From Candidatus Gallacutalibacter stercoravium (GTDB lineage Bacteria > Bacillota > Clostridia > Oscillospirales > Acutalibacteraceae), in assembly GCA_018716975.1 (NCBI GenBank), contig DVJE01000005.1:1-49130 (forward strand): a DNA stretch of 49,130 nucleotides, given 5' to 3'. Below are positions 1 to 6,720 of the stretch, piece by piece. The notes under the pieces were generated by a model, which did not search any database, had not been told where the DNA came from, and saw only the letters and a program-made list of their open reading frames with translations. A program made the position numbers and the translations under genes. Each line of letters begins with the position of its first letter. Position 1 is the first letter of the stretch.

Positions 1-2
1 CA

Positions 3-275
3 GAGATCGAAAGGATGCTCCGGGCAGGAAAAAGTCAGCGAGAAGTAGCGGAACACTTTGGCTTCAAAGATAAGTATGTGGTGAAAGGACTGCTAAAACG
101 AGAACGCCGCAAGCAAAGAAAAGAAGCAGCAGGCATCATACCGCAACCTAAAGGAAGACCCAGAAAAGATGCCGCACCCAGAGATATTGTGGCGGAGCAG
201 GCGTATGAAATCAAACGTTTGCGAATGGAGAACGAATTGCTGCGGGATTTTCTGCGATCCACAGGAAGGAAGTGA
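3..275 (+). CDS. IS3 transposase OrfA (HTH protein), N-terminally cut by window edge
   Basis: The reading frame is already open at position 3. The first in-frame ATG (15) has no properly spaced ribosome binding site, so the true start is probably left of the window. The visible part shows a helix-turn-helix (RAGKSQREVAEHFGF, resembling other InsE/OrfA recognition helices), a basic linker, and a C-terminal leucine-zipper-like helix (YEIKRLRMENELLRDFL) of the kind used to multimerise with OrfB. It ends with TGA at 273-275, overlapping the GTG of orfB in a -1 frame. OrfAB is therefore made by -1 frameshift or by coupled re-initiation; I see no perfect A-rich slippery heptamer at the overlap. Confidence 0.85.
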   Translation, partial: EIERMLRAGKSQREVAEHFGFKDKYVVKGLLKRERRKQRKEAAGIIPQPKGRPRKDAAPRDIVAEQAYEIKRLRMENELLRDFLRSTGRK

Positions 276-1132
276 GGGCGAGAGCAAAATACGCGGTCAT
301 CTACTGCCACCGGGCAGAGTATCCGGTATCCGTTATGTGCCGGTTGTTCGAGGTATCCAGAAGCGGATATTACCGTTTTGTGCATCGGCTTGGCAGAATG
401 GAGAAAGATGCAGCGCTGGCAGAGAAAATACGCCAACAACAGGATAAGTGTTTTCACACCTACGGATATCGCCGAATGTGGCAATGGCTGAAACAGAGCG
501 AAGGGATTTACCACAACCCTAAGACCATTTTGCGGGTTATGAAGAAATACGGTCTGCTATCAGAAATCCGACGCCGCAGAAAGTGGCAACAAATGGGCCA
601 GCAGATGCACAAGTACGAGAACTTACTCAGTCGCCAGTTTCACGCTGAAAAGCCGAACAGCAAGTGGGTGACGGACATCTCTTACATCCAGACTAAGCAA
701 GGCGTGTTGTATCTTTCTATGATTCGAGACCTGTATGACAACAGCATTGTGGCCTACAAGACTGGGACACAGCAGACAGTGAACCTAGTGCTGGACACTA
801 TCCGTCTGGCCATGAAGCGGGAGAAAAAGACAGTCGCTGCGGAGTTGCACCTCCACAGCGACCAAGGCTTTCAATACACGTCACAAGCATATTTCCAGCT
901 GACTCAAGAATACGGCATTACGCCGTCCATGTCAAGATGCGGGAACCCGTATGACAACGCTATGGCAGAAAATTTCTTCTCTATTCTGAAAACAGAATGC
1001 ATTTACCGGCACAAACCTGCTTCTTTCTCCGAGGCCAACGAGATGATTGACCGGTACATCCACTTTTACAACCACGAGCGCATCCAGTACAAAACAGGAG
1101 TGGCGCCGCTCACATTGCGCCACTCCTCCTAA
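272..1132 (+). CDS. IS3 transposase OrfB (DDE integrase core)
   Basis: This 286-aa protein carries the rve-type DDE catalytic core. The first Asp is in VTDISYI (about residue 135), the second in HSDQGFQY, and the Glu in NAMAENFFSILK. The second Asp and the Glu are separated by exactly 35 residues, with a Lys seven residues after the Glu, which is the D-D-35-E signature of IS3 transposases. The N-terminal part has the HTH_21-like region (YGYRRMWQWLKQ) typical of OrfB. GTG start at 272, overlapping the orfA stop by 3 bp. The gene looks full length and intact, so the copy may be active if its left end is intact too. Confidence 0.92.
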   Translation: MRARAKYAVIYCHRAEYPVSVMCRLFEVSRSGYYRFVHRLGRMEKDAALAEKIRQQQDKCFHTYGYRRMWQWLKQSEGIYHNPKTILRVMKKYGLLSEIRRRRKWQQMGQQMHKYENLLSRQFHAEKPNSKWVTDISYIQTKQGVLYLSMIRDLYDNSIVAYKTGTQQTVNLVLDTIRLAMKREKKTVAAELHLHSDQGFQYTSQAYFQLTQEYGITPSMSRCGNPYDNAMAENFFSILKTECIYRHKPASFSEANEMIDRYIHFYNHERIQYKTGVAPLTLRHSS

Positions 1133-1303
1133 AACTCAATATTCCTACACTAGGGGCTTTTTTATGCTGTCTGCACAATCTGGTTCGGTTCAAGCCTTAC
1201 CGGTTATGGGGATGCTTTTTTATCGCCGCCTAGGAAGGGGCTCAAATGAGATGGCGCTCTTGTCAAAACCTTTCTTAGGGTTGGGGTTATTGATGCATTG
1301 ACG

Positions 1304-1822
1304 CTATTTCTTCTTGGGGGCGGAATCAAAGCTGGGGTTAAAGGCGTAGAAGTTTTTGCTGTCTAGTTTATCCGTTGCTATGCGCAACCCTTCGCCAAAG
1401 CGCTGATAGTGCACAATTTCTCTTGCGCGTAAGAACCGGATGGGATCGATGACATCGGGGTCGTCGGCAAAACGCAGAATGTTATCATAAGTGCTGCGCG
1501 CCTTCTGCTCTGCTGCCATATCTTCATGCAGATCGGTGATAGTATCACCCTTCACCTGCATAGAAGCTGCGGTGTATGGAGAGCCGTTGGCGTCGCTGGG
1601 GTATACGCCGGTGGTGTGATCCACAAAGTATGAGCTGAACCCTCCCTTTTGGATTTCCTCCATGGATAAGTTGCGGGTGAGCTGATGCACAATGGTTCCA
1701 ATCATCTCTAAGTGCGCCAGTTCTTCTGTACCTATATCGGTTAAAATTGCTTTTAACTCCGGGTAAGGCATGCTGTAGCGCTGGCTCAGGTAACGCAGCG
1801 ATGCGCCTAGCTCGCCGTCAGG
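1304..1822 (-). CDS. cotJC: CotJC, 3' segment (residues 32-203 of the rebuilt protein)
   Basis: Spore-coat Mn-catalase-family protein, missing its normal start. The frame is open upstream of the first ATG (1771): it reads GGPDGELGASLRYLSQRYS directly into MPYPELKAILTDIG, which is the conserved CotJC sequence. All putative dimanganese ligands are here: Glu in GELGA, Glu and His in EELAHLE, Glu in DMAAEQKAR and His in REIVHYQRF. Beyond 1822 the frame continues into element DNA with no CotJC similarity. The missing N-terminus lies at 6721-6828 behind cotJB, in the same codon phase at the shared core CCTGACGG. As it stands the segment has no start codon or ribosome binding site of its own; an internal initiation at 1771 would give an inactive 155-aa fragment. 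The recombinase stop is 46 bp upstream. See the element and att entries. Confidence 0.93.
   Translation of the reverse strand, partial: PDGELGASLRYLSQRYSMPYPELKAILTDIGTEELAHLEMIGTIVHQLTRNLSMEEIQKGGFSSYFVDHTTGVYPSDANGSPYTAASMQVKGDTITDLHEDMAAEQKARSTYDNILRFADDPDVIDPIRFLRAREIVHYQRFGEGLRIATDKLDSKNFYAFNPSFDSAPKKK
1815..1822 (-). other. Attachment-site core, recombinase-proximal junction
   Basis: Minus-strand CCTGACGG, identical to the copy at 6728-6735. On the outer side it continues as cotJC codons (Gly-Glu-Leu-Gly). On the inner side it is preceded by AATACCATCAGGAGGA, half of the deduced attP dyad. The core falls at codons Pro-Asp-Gly in both halves of cotJC, in identical phase, so strand exchange anywhere in these 8 bp restores the frame. 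The exact crossover dinucleotide cannot be told from sequence alone. Confidence 0.88.
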
Positions 1823-1868
1823 TCCTCCTGATGGTATTTTGAGTGAAACAAATCTCCTTCTTCTATTT

Positions 1869-3233
1869 CTATTGGCTTATATCGCGCAGCTGGGCAATCA
1901 CAACCCCTTCCTTGCGCAAGAAGCAGATCTGCTCTGTTATCTCTTTTATCAGGCTTTGCATGAGCCGCGGCTCTTGATGCAGGCAATCAGCCAGCGTCAA
2001 CTTAACCATCTGTTCTCCTTGGATGCCGCTTTGATCAGTTTGCTTTTTTTGTAACTGCCAAATTGCCTGGCTTATCTCCCGGCTTTTGTATACAAAATCT
2101 TGCAGCGGGATGTAACCGGCTAGAAATGCTTCTTGCAAGCGATCTTTACGGGATTTTAAAATATGCGCCTGCTTTTGTTCCCACGTTTCCGCCTGCGGCA
2201 AAACCGGCGGCGCGATTGTCAAACAGTCCCCCAACGCTGTGCTTAGCAGAGCCACCATCAAATGTATAACCCTTTGCTCCGCCACACTGTGGGAAACCGT
2301 GCATCTGCCGTGGGCATAAGCCCCGCATTGCAGCCTGCCCCGCGCGGCGCGCACCATTGGCGAGCCGCACGTTCCACAGCGCAGCAGCCCCTGCAGGATA
2401 AAAGGATTTTCTCTTTTCTCATAGATACGCCGCGTGGATGCTTGCCCTCCTTTTTGCGCCCGCTGCCACAGGGCTTTGTCAACCAGTGGCTGATGGGAGC
2501 CGGGAATCAGCTCCCAACCTCCGTTGATTTTACGGCGCATGCTGCCCACATACACAGGATTATGCAGCACATAGGCCACAGCGCGTGGCTGCCATGGGTT
2601 CCCCCTTTTGGTTTTGCAGCCCGCGGCGTTTAACTGCTGGCTAAGCTCCCGGTAGGAGGCTCCTGCCGCATAGTGCGTGAAAAGCCAACGCACTGTTTCG
2701 GCCTCTTGCTTTTGCTCTTCCAGCCTGCCCTGCCTCATCTGGTAGCCATAGGGCGGAGCGCTTACCGGTTCCCCCCTGCTCAAACGCTCCGCCATGCCGC
2801 GTTTGACATTCTCGGCTAAATCGACGCTATAGTATTCGTCCATAGCTTCCAGCAAGGCTTCTAGCAAAATGGAGGATTTATCGCTGCCCAAATCCTGGGT
2901 AACGCTGATGAGGTCGATATGCAGCTCCTTGCGCAACATGGTTTTATAAACAATACTGTCTTCCCGGTTGCGCGCAAAACGGGACAGGGAATAAACCAAT
3001 ATCGCCTCAAAAGGCGCCGGCTTTTGTTTGGCGCGGGCTATCATACGCATAAAGGCGGGGCGCTTTTGGGCCTGACGGCCGCTGATCCCTTCGTCCACAT
3101 AACAAAATTCTTTGGGCACCGTCATATTATGGCTTTGCGCGTAACGCTGAATCTGGCGCAATTGGCTGGCGGGGCTGTACTCTGCTTGTTCTTCTGTAGA
3201 TACCCGGATATAAGCCGCTGCTATTTTTGGCAT
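1869..3233 (-). CDS. Large serine recombinase (SpoIVCA-like)
   Basis: This 454-aa protein is expected to integrate and excise the cotJC element. The N-terminal resolvase domain begins AAAYIRVSTEEQ, with catalytic Ser12 in the YxRVS motif, followed by GISGRQAQKRPAF and the Arg-rich YSLSRFARN segment. The 'recombinase' domain follows (about 165-260), then a zinc ribbon (LRCGTCGSPM ... LQCGAYAHGRC, about 285-315), and a C-terminal coiled-coil-rich tail (about 350-430), the order seen in large serine integrases. The ATG at 3233 has the ribosome binding site GAGGGGG 6 bp upstream. The gene is the last in the element, its stop only 46 bp from the att core, the usual position for such integrases. 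No clear sigma-A promoter was found directly upstream. All catalytic features look intact. Confidence 0.93.
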   Translation of the reverse strand: MPKIAAAYIRVSTEEQAEYSPASQLRQIQRYAQSHNMTVPKEFCYVDEGISGRQAQKRPAFMRMIARAKQKPAPFEAILVYSLSRFARNREDSIVYKTMLRKELHIDLISVTQDLGSDKSSILLEALLEAMDEYYSVDLAENVKRGMAERLSRGEPVSAPPYGYQMRQGRLEEQKQEAETVRWLFTHYAAGASYRELSQQLNAAGCKTKRGNPWQPRAVAYVLHNPVYVGSMRRKINGGWELIPGSHQPLVDKALWQRAQKGGQASTRRIYEKRENPFILQGLLRCGTCGSPMVRAARGRLQCGAYAHGRCTVSHSVAEQRVIHLMVALLSTALGDCLTIAPPVLPQAETWEQKQAHILKSRKDRLQEAFLAGYIPLQDFVYKSREISQAIWQLQKKQTDQSGIQGEQMVKLTLADCLHQEPRLMQSLIKEITEQICFLRKEGVVIAQLRDISQ

Positions 3234-3298
3234 TGCTTCCCCCTCTTTCTAAAAAATACACATGGGTTTCGATAGGTGGCAGGCCCATCTTTGCAAAC

Positions 3299-3336
3299 AA
3301 AAAGGGCGCACAGCTTCATGCCGTACGTCCTTTTGT
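3299..3336 (-). terminator. Hairpin after the zinc-ribbon gene
   Basis: On the minus strand AAAAGGACG pairs imperfectly with CGCCCTTTT and is followed by TGTTTG. It lies between the zinc-ribbon gene (ends 3406) and the recombinase (starts 3233), so the recombinase is probably transcribed separately or by read-through. A related hairpin occurs at 7418-7461. Confidence 0.55.
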
Positions 3337-3405
3337 ATTACGCTGTTACCATTGTATGTTCCCGTGTCCTTCTGCATACGGCCCAGCGAGTAGGCCGCTT
3401 TTGGT

Positions 3406-4695
3406 TTACGGCACCGTTATTTCAAAACGGTATTCTTCAAATTCCTCCTCGTAATTATCAGAGGAACCTTCAAACACCAATTCAAAGGACTCCTGCGCCA
3501 CAGCTGGGAAGGTAATAATGCCCTCTGTTGTAACGCCTGGGCGCAAATCGGTTTGCACCTCTGGGTATTCTGCCGAATAATGATACTCTTGCTCATACTG
3601 CTTACCGTTTTGGATGAGCAGGGAATAAAAATCGTAAAGCGAAAAATTGGCGCTGCCGTTGTTGGCAACCGTAACATAAACCCTTGTTTCGTTTTGCGCA
3701 AACTCCACTTTGGTAACCGTTACGTCATAGCCCAGCTGCGAAACCGTTTGCTGCGGTTCCACCGTTAACAAGGTGGGGCTGGCAGCGTCTATGTAAGAAA
3801 CCACCTCTACCTGGGTAGCCACAATAATGGGGGCCGTTAACGCGTCGCCCATTATATTTTCGCCTTCAAAGGTGTCGCCCACCACACCGGTTACCCGAAC
3901 ATAATCGTCCTCTGCCACCTCTAAATTCAAATCGTCAATGGCTACAATGGTATTATACTCATAGTTTTCAATATCGGCGAACATCTGAAAATAGGTGGTG
4001 GTTTCATCTTGTTCTGGCTGCGTAAAAACAACGCCGGTCAAAACCACCTCTGTGCCCTTCATAGACTGCGGATCGCTGTACAGCGCCTTTAGCTCGTCGG
4101 GGGTTAAAGAAGAGCCTGGCAAACCGGCGGAACCCGTGACGCCGCTTTGCGCTTGAGAGGAACTGTTTTCTTGCGCCTCACCAGGTTGCTCCGGCAAGGC
4201 GGAGGATTCCTCTAACACCTCGGCGCTGCTTGTTAACGCGGGCACCGAAGTCACCCCCGGCGCGCCGGCCGGCTGATCGTTACCGCCGCTACTTTGGTTA
4301 GACAACACCCAAATTAAGGCCACCACCAAGCCGATGACGATTACAATCGCCGCCGCCAGCATAATGCGCACCGCCGTATCGGCCCGTTTTTTACCCGACG
4401 AATCTATTTCGCCCGGTATCGCCGTCGGTCTTTCTTGCTCCTGGCCGTAAACAGGCGCCTCCCAATTCTGCGGCGCGGCAGGCGGAAGGCCGGCGCTTCC
4501 TTGCTGCCATTGTTGCACCTCTTGATCCACCGGCGGTTGCTCTGGCTGGGGCGGCACCTCTGTTGGCTGCGTAGCCTGAGAATCTACCGCCGGATTGTTA
4601 TTTTCTTCCGTTTGAACAACGCTTTTTCCCGCAGGCTCACCACATTGTGGGCAAAAATTCCCGTTAAATTCCTTGCCGCAAACCGGGCAAATCAA
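3406..4695 (-). CDS. Zinc-ribbon membrane protein with OB-like and DUF4352-like domains
   Basis: Payload gene of the cotJC element; function unknown. I choose the TTG at 4695 (protein MICPVCGKEF...) because a strong ribosome binding site (GGGAGGGG) lies 6 bp upstream; longer starts lack one. Layout of the 429 aa: zinc ribbon at residues 1-20 (CPVC ... CPQC); a Pro/Gln-rich stretch; one membrane helix around 115-137 (RIMLAAAIVIVIGLVVALIW); a Ser/Gly/Pro linker; an OB-fold-like region (GTEVVLTGVVFTQP ... DDYVRVTGVVG); and a C-terminal beta domain resembling the DUF4352/telokin-like family (YDVTVTKVEF ... RVYVTVANNGS). The topology predicts a cytoplasmic zinc ribbon and an extracellular beta domain. 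Such proteins are common in Firmicutes, with no agreed role. It is followed by a hairpin at 3299-3336. Confidence 0.85.
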   Translation of the reverse strand: MICPVCGKEFNGNFCPQCGEPAGKSVVQTEENNNPAVDSQATQPTEVPPQPEQPPVDQEVQQWQQGSAGLPPAAPQNWEAPVYGQEQERPTAIPGEIDSSGKKRADTAVRIMLAAAIVIVIGLVVALIWVLSNQSSGGNDQPAGAPGVTSVPALTSSAEVLEESSALPEQPGEAQENSSSQAQSGVTGSAGLPGSSLTPDELKALYSDPQSMKGTEVVLTGVVFTQPEQDETTTYFQMFADIENYEYNTIVAIDDLNLEVAEDDYVRVTGVVGDTFEGENIMGDALTAPIIVATQVEVVSYIDAASPTLLTVEPQQTVSQLGYDVTVTKVEFAQNETRVYVTVANNGSANFSLYDFYSLLIQNGKQYEQEYHYSAEYPEVQTDLRPGVTTEGIITFPAVAQESFELVFEGSSDNYEEEFEEYRFEITVP

Positions 4696-4840
4696 TGTAA
4701 ACCCCTCCCTCATTTGAACATGCGCTTTCATCATAGCAGATCCATTCATGCACGTCAATCAAATATAAGCATACGGCGCCGCGCCGCGGCATATGCATCC
4801 ATTGGGCAAAGAAATTTTTCAATTCAAAGAAGGCGATAGA

Positions 4841-5098
4841 ATGGAAAAGAGCAAGGCGCTCAGCGGTAAGCTTTACATCACCGTGGACGGCAGGCAGGCT
4901 CTGTGGATTTCTGTTGGGCCGGACGGAAAGGTGACCCGTCATTTAACGCAGCAGCAAGAAGATCCGCTTCTGCGCTCTTTAACTGAGCGCATACAAAAAG
5001 CGGCCTGTGCCTATTACACCATGTTCCCTGAAAGATGGAACCATGTAAAGGCAGTTGCCGCTTTGCCATACCTACCGAATGTAAAAACAGATATGTAG
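4841..5098 (+). CDS. Hypothetical 85-aa protein, the only plus-strand gene in the element
   Basis: I do not recognise this family. The ATG at 4841 is preceded by AAGAAGG at about 7 bp spacing; an upstream in-frame ATG (4793) lacks a good site. The protein is small, soluble and mixed alpha/beta in look (GKLYITVDGRQALWISVGPDG, then a helical RSLTERIQKAACAYYTMF), with no signal or membrane segment. It is divergent from the zinc-ribbon gene, sharing a 145-bp intergenic region. A perfect hairpin follows at 5102-5123. Coding is supported by a plausible start and a helical pattern, not by homology. Confidence 0.55.
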   Translation: MEKSKALSGKLYITVDGRQALWISVGPDGKVTRHLTQQQEDPLLRSLTERIQKAACAYYTMFPERWNHVKAVAALPYLPNVKTDM

Positions 5099-5101
5099 AC
5101 C

Positions 5102-5123
5102 GGGTGGGGTTTGTGCCCCACCC
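5102..5123 (+). repeat. Perfect 8-bp inverted repeat after the 85-aa gene
   Basis: GGGTGGGG and CCCCACCC flank a 6-base loop, four bases past the stop at 5098. There is no T-run after it, so it is a stabilising or weak terminating hairpin rather than a canonical terminator. Confidence 0.6.
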
Positions 5124-5316
5124 TAGCAGACGGGATCCTCCCGCGCGGCTGCACGTTCTGCCGCACGGTTCCCCGCCCGGCAAAAAGCCGCCGATTGTTT
5201 GATCTGCCGATCGCTTTTGATAGGGTATCTTTTTTGTTTCGCAAACGCAAAAGCTTGAAGATTGCTCTTTCTCCTATTAAAAGTGGCGGCTGGTGATCGG
5301 TCTGCCTGTGTATAGT

Positions 5317-5374
5317 ATATCCCGGCCCAAGGGGATTATACCTTTCGCAAAATCCCCCGCTGGGATATTTTTTG
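5317..5374 (+). terminator. Nested hairpin with T-run in a 395-bp gene-free stretch
   Basis: The interval 5099-5493 has no gene I can support. Within it, outer arms ATATCCC (5317-5323) and GGGATAT (5362-5368) enclose inner arms GGGGATT (5331-5337) and AATCCCC (5351-5357). The outer stem runs into TTTTTT, so on the plus strand it resembles an intrinsic terminator. The flanking DNA to 5490 is AT-rich. Confidence 0.5.
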
Positions 5375-5493
5375 CCATTCGAAGTGAAGTAAAAACACAT
5401 TTAAAAACAAATAAATATTTGCTTATTTGTAATAGGGATATATGAAATGGCAGCCGCCAATAACCAATAAATTGTAGGGTATCCCCATCACTA

Positions 5494-6198
5494 CTATACT
5501 TTATTTCTTTTTTCTGCCGGCTGGTGCTCTCGCTTGGCATCCTTTCCAAAATTTAACTGATAAAAGGCTTCAAAAGCCCCCATTAAAAAGCTGGTTTTCC
5601 CTTTACAATAATAAAAAAGGATAGATATCACCAAAAACAGTGAACCAAGGGTACAAACCAACATATCCTGCATGGTGTCGCCCACTCCGGTGGTCAACAC
5701 GTTTTGCGGATCGTTGCCAAACAGTAGGCTGATTGCATATTCGCACATCTCCCAAATACCCGCCACCGCTATGGAAACCGACAAGGAAAACACTGTGGCC
5801 ATGGTGCAATCCTGCCGTTCTATACGCTGATTGGGTTTAATCAGATAAAACAGCAGCAAAGCCAGCAGCGTGCAAAAGGTGCCCGAAAGGCAGTGCGCCA
5901 CCTTATCGTAATAAGGCACCAAAGAATACGCTTTGGCGATTAGCCCAATGGAATAAGCCAGCACCACAAAAAGATAAATCACCAAATTCACCTGGTGAGA
6001 GATGCGCAGGTGCACCAGGCGAAACAAGCCATAGGGCAGCGCCAAAAACAACGGCGCGCAAAAACAAAGAATATAGTAATACGGCTGGCCAAGCCACACA
6101 AAATAAAAGCCCCATATGATATGGATTAGAGTAAACACCGGCATGAACACCCGGTTGATTTTTTGAAACACCGCTTCGCGACGCAAAATCTGTTCCAT
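5494..6198 (-). CDS. DUF2238-like polytopic membrane protein
   Basis: This 234-aa protein has about six to seven hydrophobic helices and matches the DUF2238/YjdF-like pattern: YYDKVAHCLSG in the middle, then WEMCEYAISLLFG and a conserved acidic segment GVGDTMQDM before the last helices. Function of the family is unknown. Of two neighbouring ATGs, 6198 is preferred because GGGAGGG ends 6 bp before it, whereas it abuts the ATG at 6204. A sigma-A-like promoter lies at 6225-6254. The gene sits inside the cotJC element, co-oriented with cotJ and the recombinase. Whether it has any sporulation role is open. Confidence 0.85.
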   Translation of the reverse strand: MEQILRREAVFQKINRVFMPVFTLIHIIWGFYFVWLGQPYYYILCFCAPLFLALPYGLFRLVHLRISHQVNLVIYLFVVLAYSIGLIAKAYSLVPYYDKVAHCLSGTFCTLLALLLFYLIKPNQRIERQDCTMATVFSLSVSIAVAGIWEMCEYAISLLFGNDPQNVLTTGVGDTMQDMLVCTLGSLFLVISILFYYCKGKTSFLMGAFEAFYQLNFGKDAKREHQPAEKRNKV

Positions 6199-6224
6199 CT
6201 CCATCCCTCCCTTTCATTCTACTT

Positions 6225-6254
6225 ATCATAAAGCAAGAAGCGGCCGAATTACAA
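6225..6254 (-). promoter_or_regulatory. Candidate sigma-A promoter of the DUF2238 gene
   Basis: On the minus strand TTGTAA (6254-6249), an 18-bp spacer, then TATGAT (6230-6225), about 27 bp before the chosen start. Separate transcription from cotJ is therefore possible. Confidence 0.5.
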
Positions 6255-6400
6255 CCCCATCTCGCTATTTTCGCATTTATCGATAAAAATACACCCTTGA
6301 TTCAGCTCGCCCGCCCCCGCCGTCCTGCCGCAACATCAAACGCCGCCTGCGCATACACGGCGGCAAACCGGTTGAGGTTAACTAGCCTTCCTGCTGGGCG

Positions 6401-6580
6401 TTAACGTTTCTTTTTGTCCTCGGCTTTTTCCCATTCGCGCACCAGCCGGGCTAAATCTGCAATCAGCACACGCGCCTGTTCGGGCACCCCGCTGCCCGTA
6501 TGCCGCGCTAAGCTTTGTTGAAGTTGCCCGGCCAGCCGGCGCGCCTGCAAAGCAAAATCCTGTTGTGTTTTTTTATTCAT
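6401..6580 (-). CDS. 59-aa charged protein; candidate recombination directionality factor
   Basis: Small gene not matching any family I can name. ATG at 6580 with AAAGGAG about 9 bp upstream, and the stop of a 30-aa gene overlapping it (TGATG), so the two are translationally coupled. The product (starts MNKKTQQDFALQARRLAGQL, ends WEKAEDKKKR) is highly charged and predicted mostly helical, with no signal or membrane segment. Position is the telling feature: it is among the first genes inside the element, on the cotJ strand, about 150 bp after the cotJB-side junction, so transcription of cotJA-cotJB would run straight into it. In C. difficile skin a small protein of this kind is the recombination directionality factor. 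The same role here is inference only. Confidence 0.75.
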   Translation of the reverse strand: MNKKTQQDFALQARRLAGQLQQSLARHTGSGVPEQARVLIADLARLVREWEKAEDKKKR

Positions 6581-6672
6581 CAGCGGCTCTCCTTTCGCCC
6601 GCCCGCGCCGCCCAGCGGGGATGCTTTTTTCTCCTTTGGTTTAATGTAACATGCCGCCGCTACAAAATCCAT
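6580..6672 (-). CDS. 30-aa peptide gene, coupled to the 59-aa gene
   Basis: ATG at 6672 is preceded by AGGTGGAG at about 8 bp. The peptide begins MDFVAAACYIKPKEKK and ends GRKESR; it is small and basic, with no recognisable family. Its TGA overlaps the ATG of the 59-aa gene (TGATG), so its translation may mainly serve to deliver ribosomes to that gene, and its own ribosome binding site suggests it is truly read. It starts 56 bp inside the att core at 6728-6735. Confidence 0.5.
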   Translation of the reverse strand: MDFVAAACYIKPKEKKASPLGGAGGRKESR

Positions 6673-6720
6673 AGTAAATTTCTCCACCTTGCATGCGGCG
6701 CCTCATCCGCCGCGTTATCT

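Larger units (their letters stand above)
1..1175 (+). mobile_element. IS3-family insertion sequence, left end outside window
   Basis: Two overlapping transposase frames (3-275 and 272-1132) form a classic IS3-family pair. The left terminal repeat is not in the window, so the element is partial here. The right end cannot be fixed without its mate. After the orfB stop at 1132 there is an AT-rich stretch and a TGCA-ending sequence near 1170-1177, and IS3 ends normally finish in CA, so I place the boundary at about 1175 as an estimate. The IS lies outside the cotJC element: its end is over 600 bp from the junction at 1815-1822. Confidence 0.8.

Noticed and set aside
1-1175. The IS3 element as the cause of the cotJC truncation
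   Set aside because: The IS ends over 600 bp from the cotJC junction and downstream of the gene's 3' end; the break coincides exactly with the recombinase element's direct repeat.
1304-1771. A complete short Mn-catalase gene starting at the ATG at 1771
   Set aside because: That ATG is internal to the conserved sequence, lacks a ribosome binding site, and the first metal-ligand Glu lies upstream of it; the true N-terminus is at 6828.
5111-5296. A 61-codon plus-strand frame in the element's gene-free stretch
   Set aside because: It starts inside a region after a perfect hairpin, without a ribosome binding site or recognisable sequence pattern.
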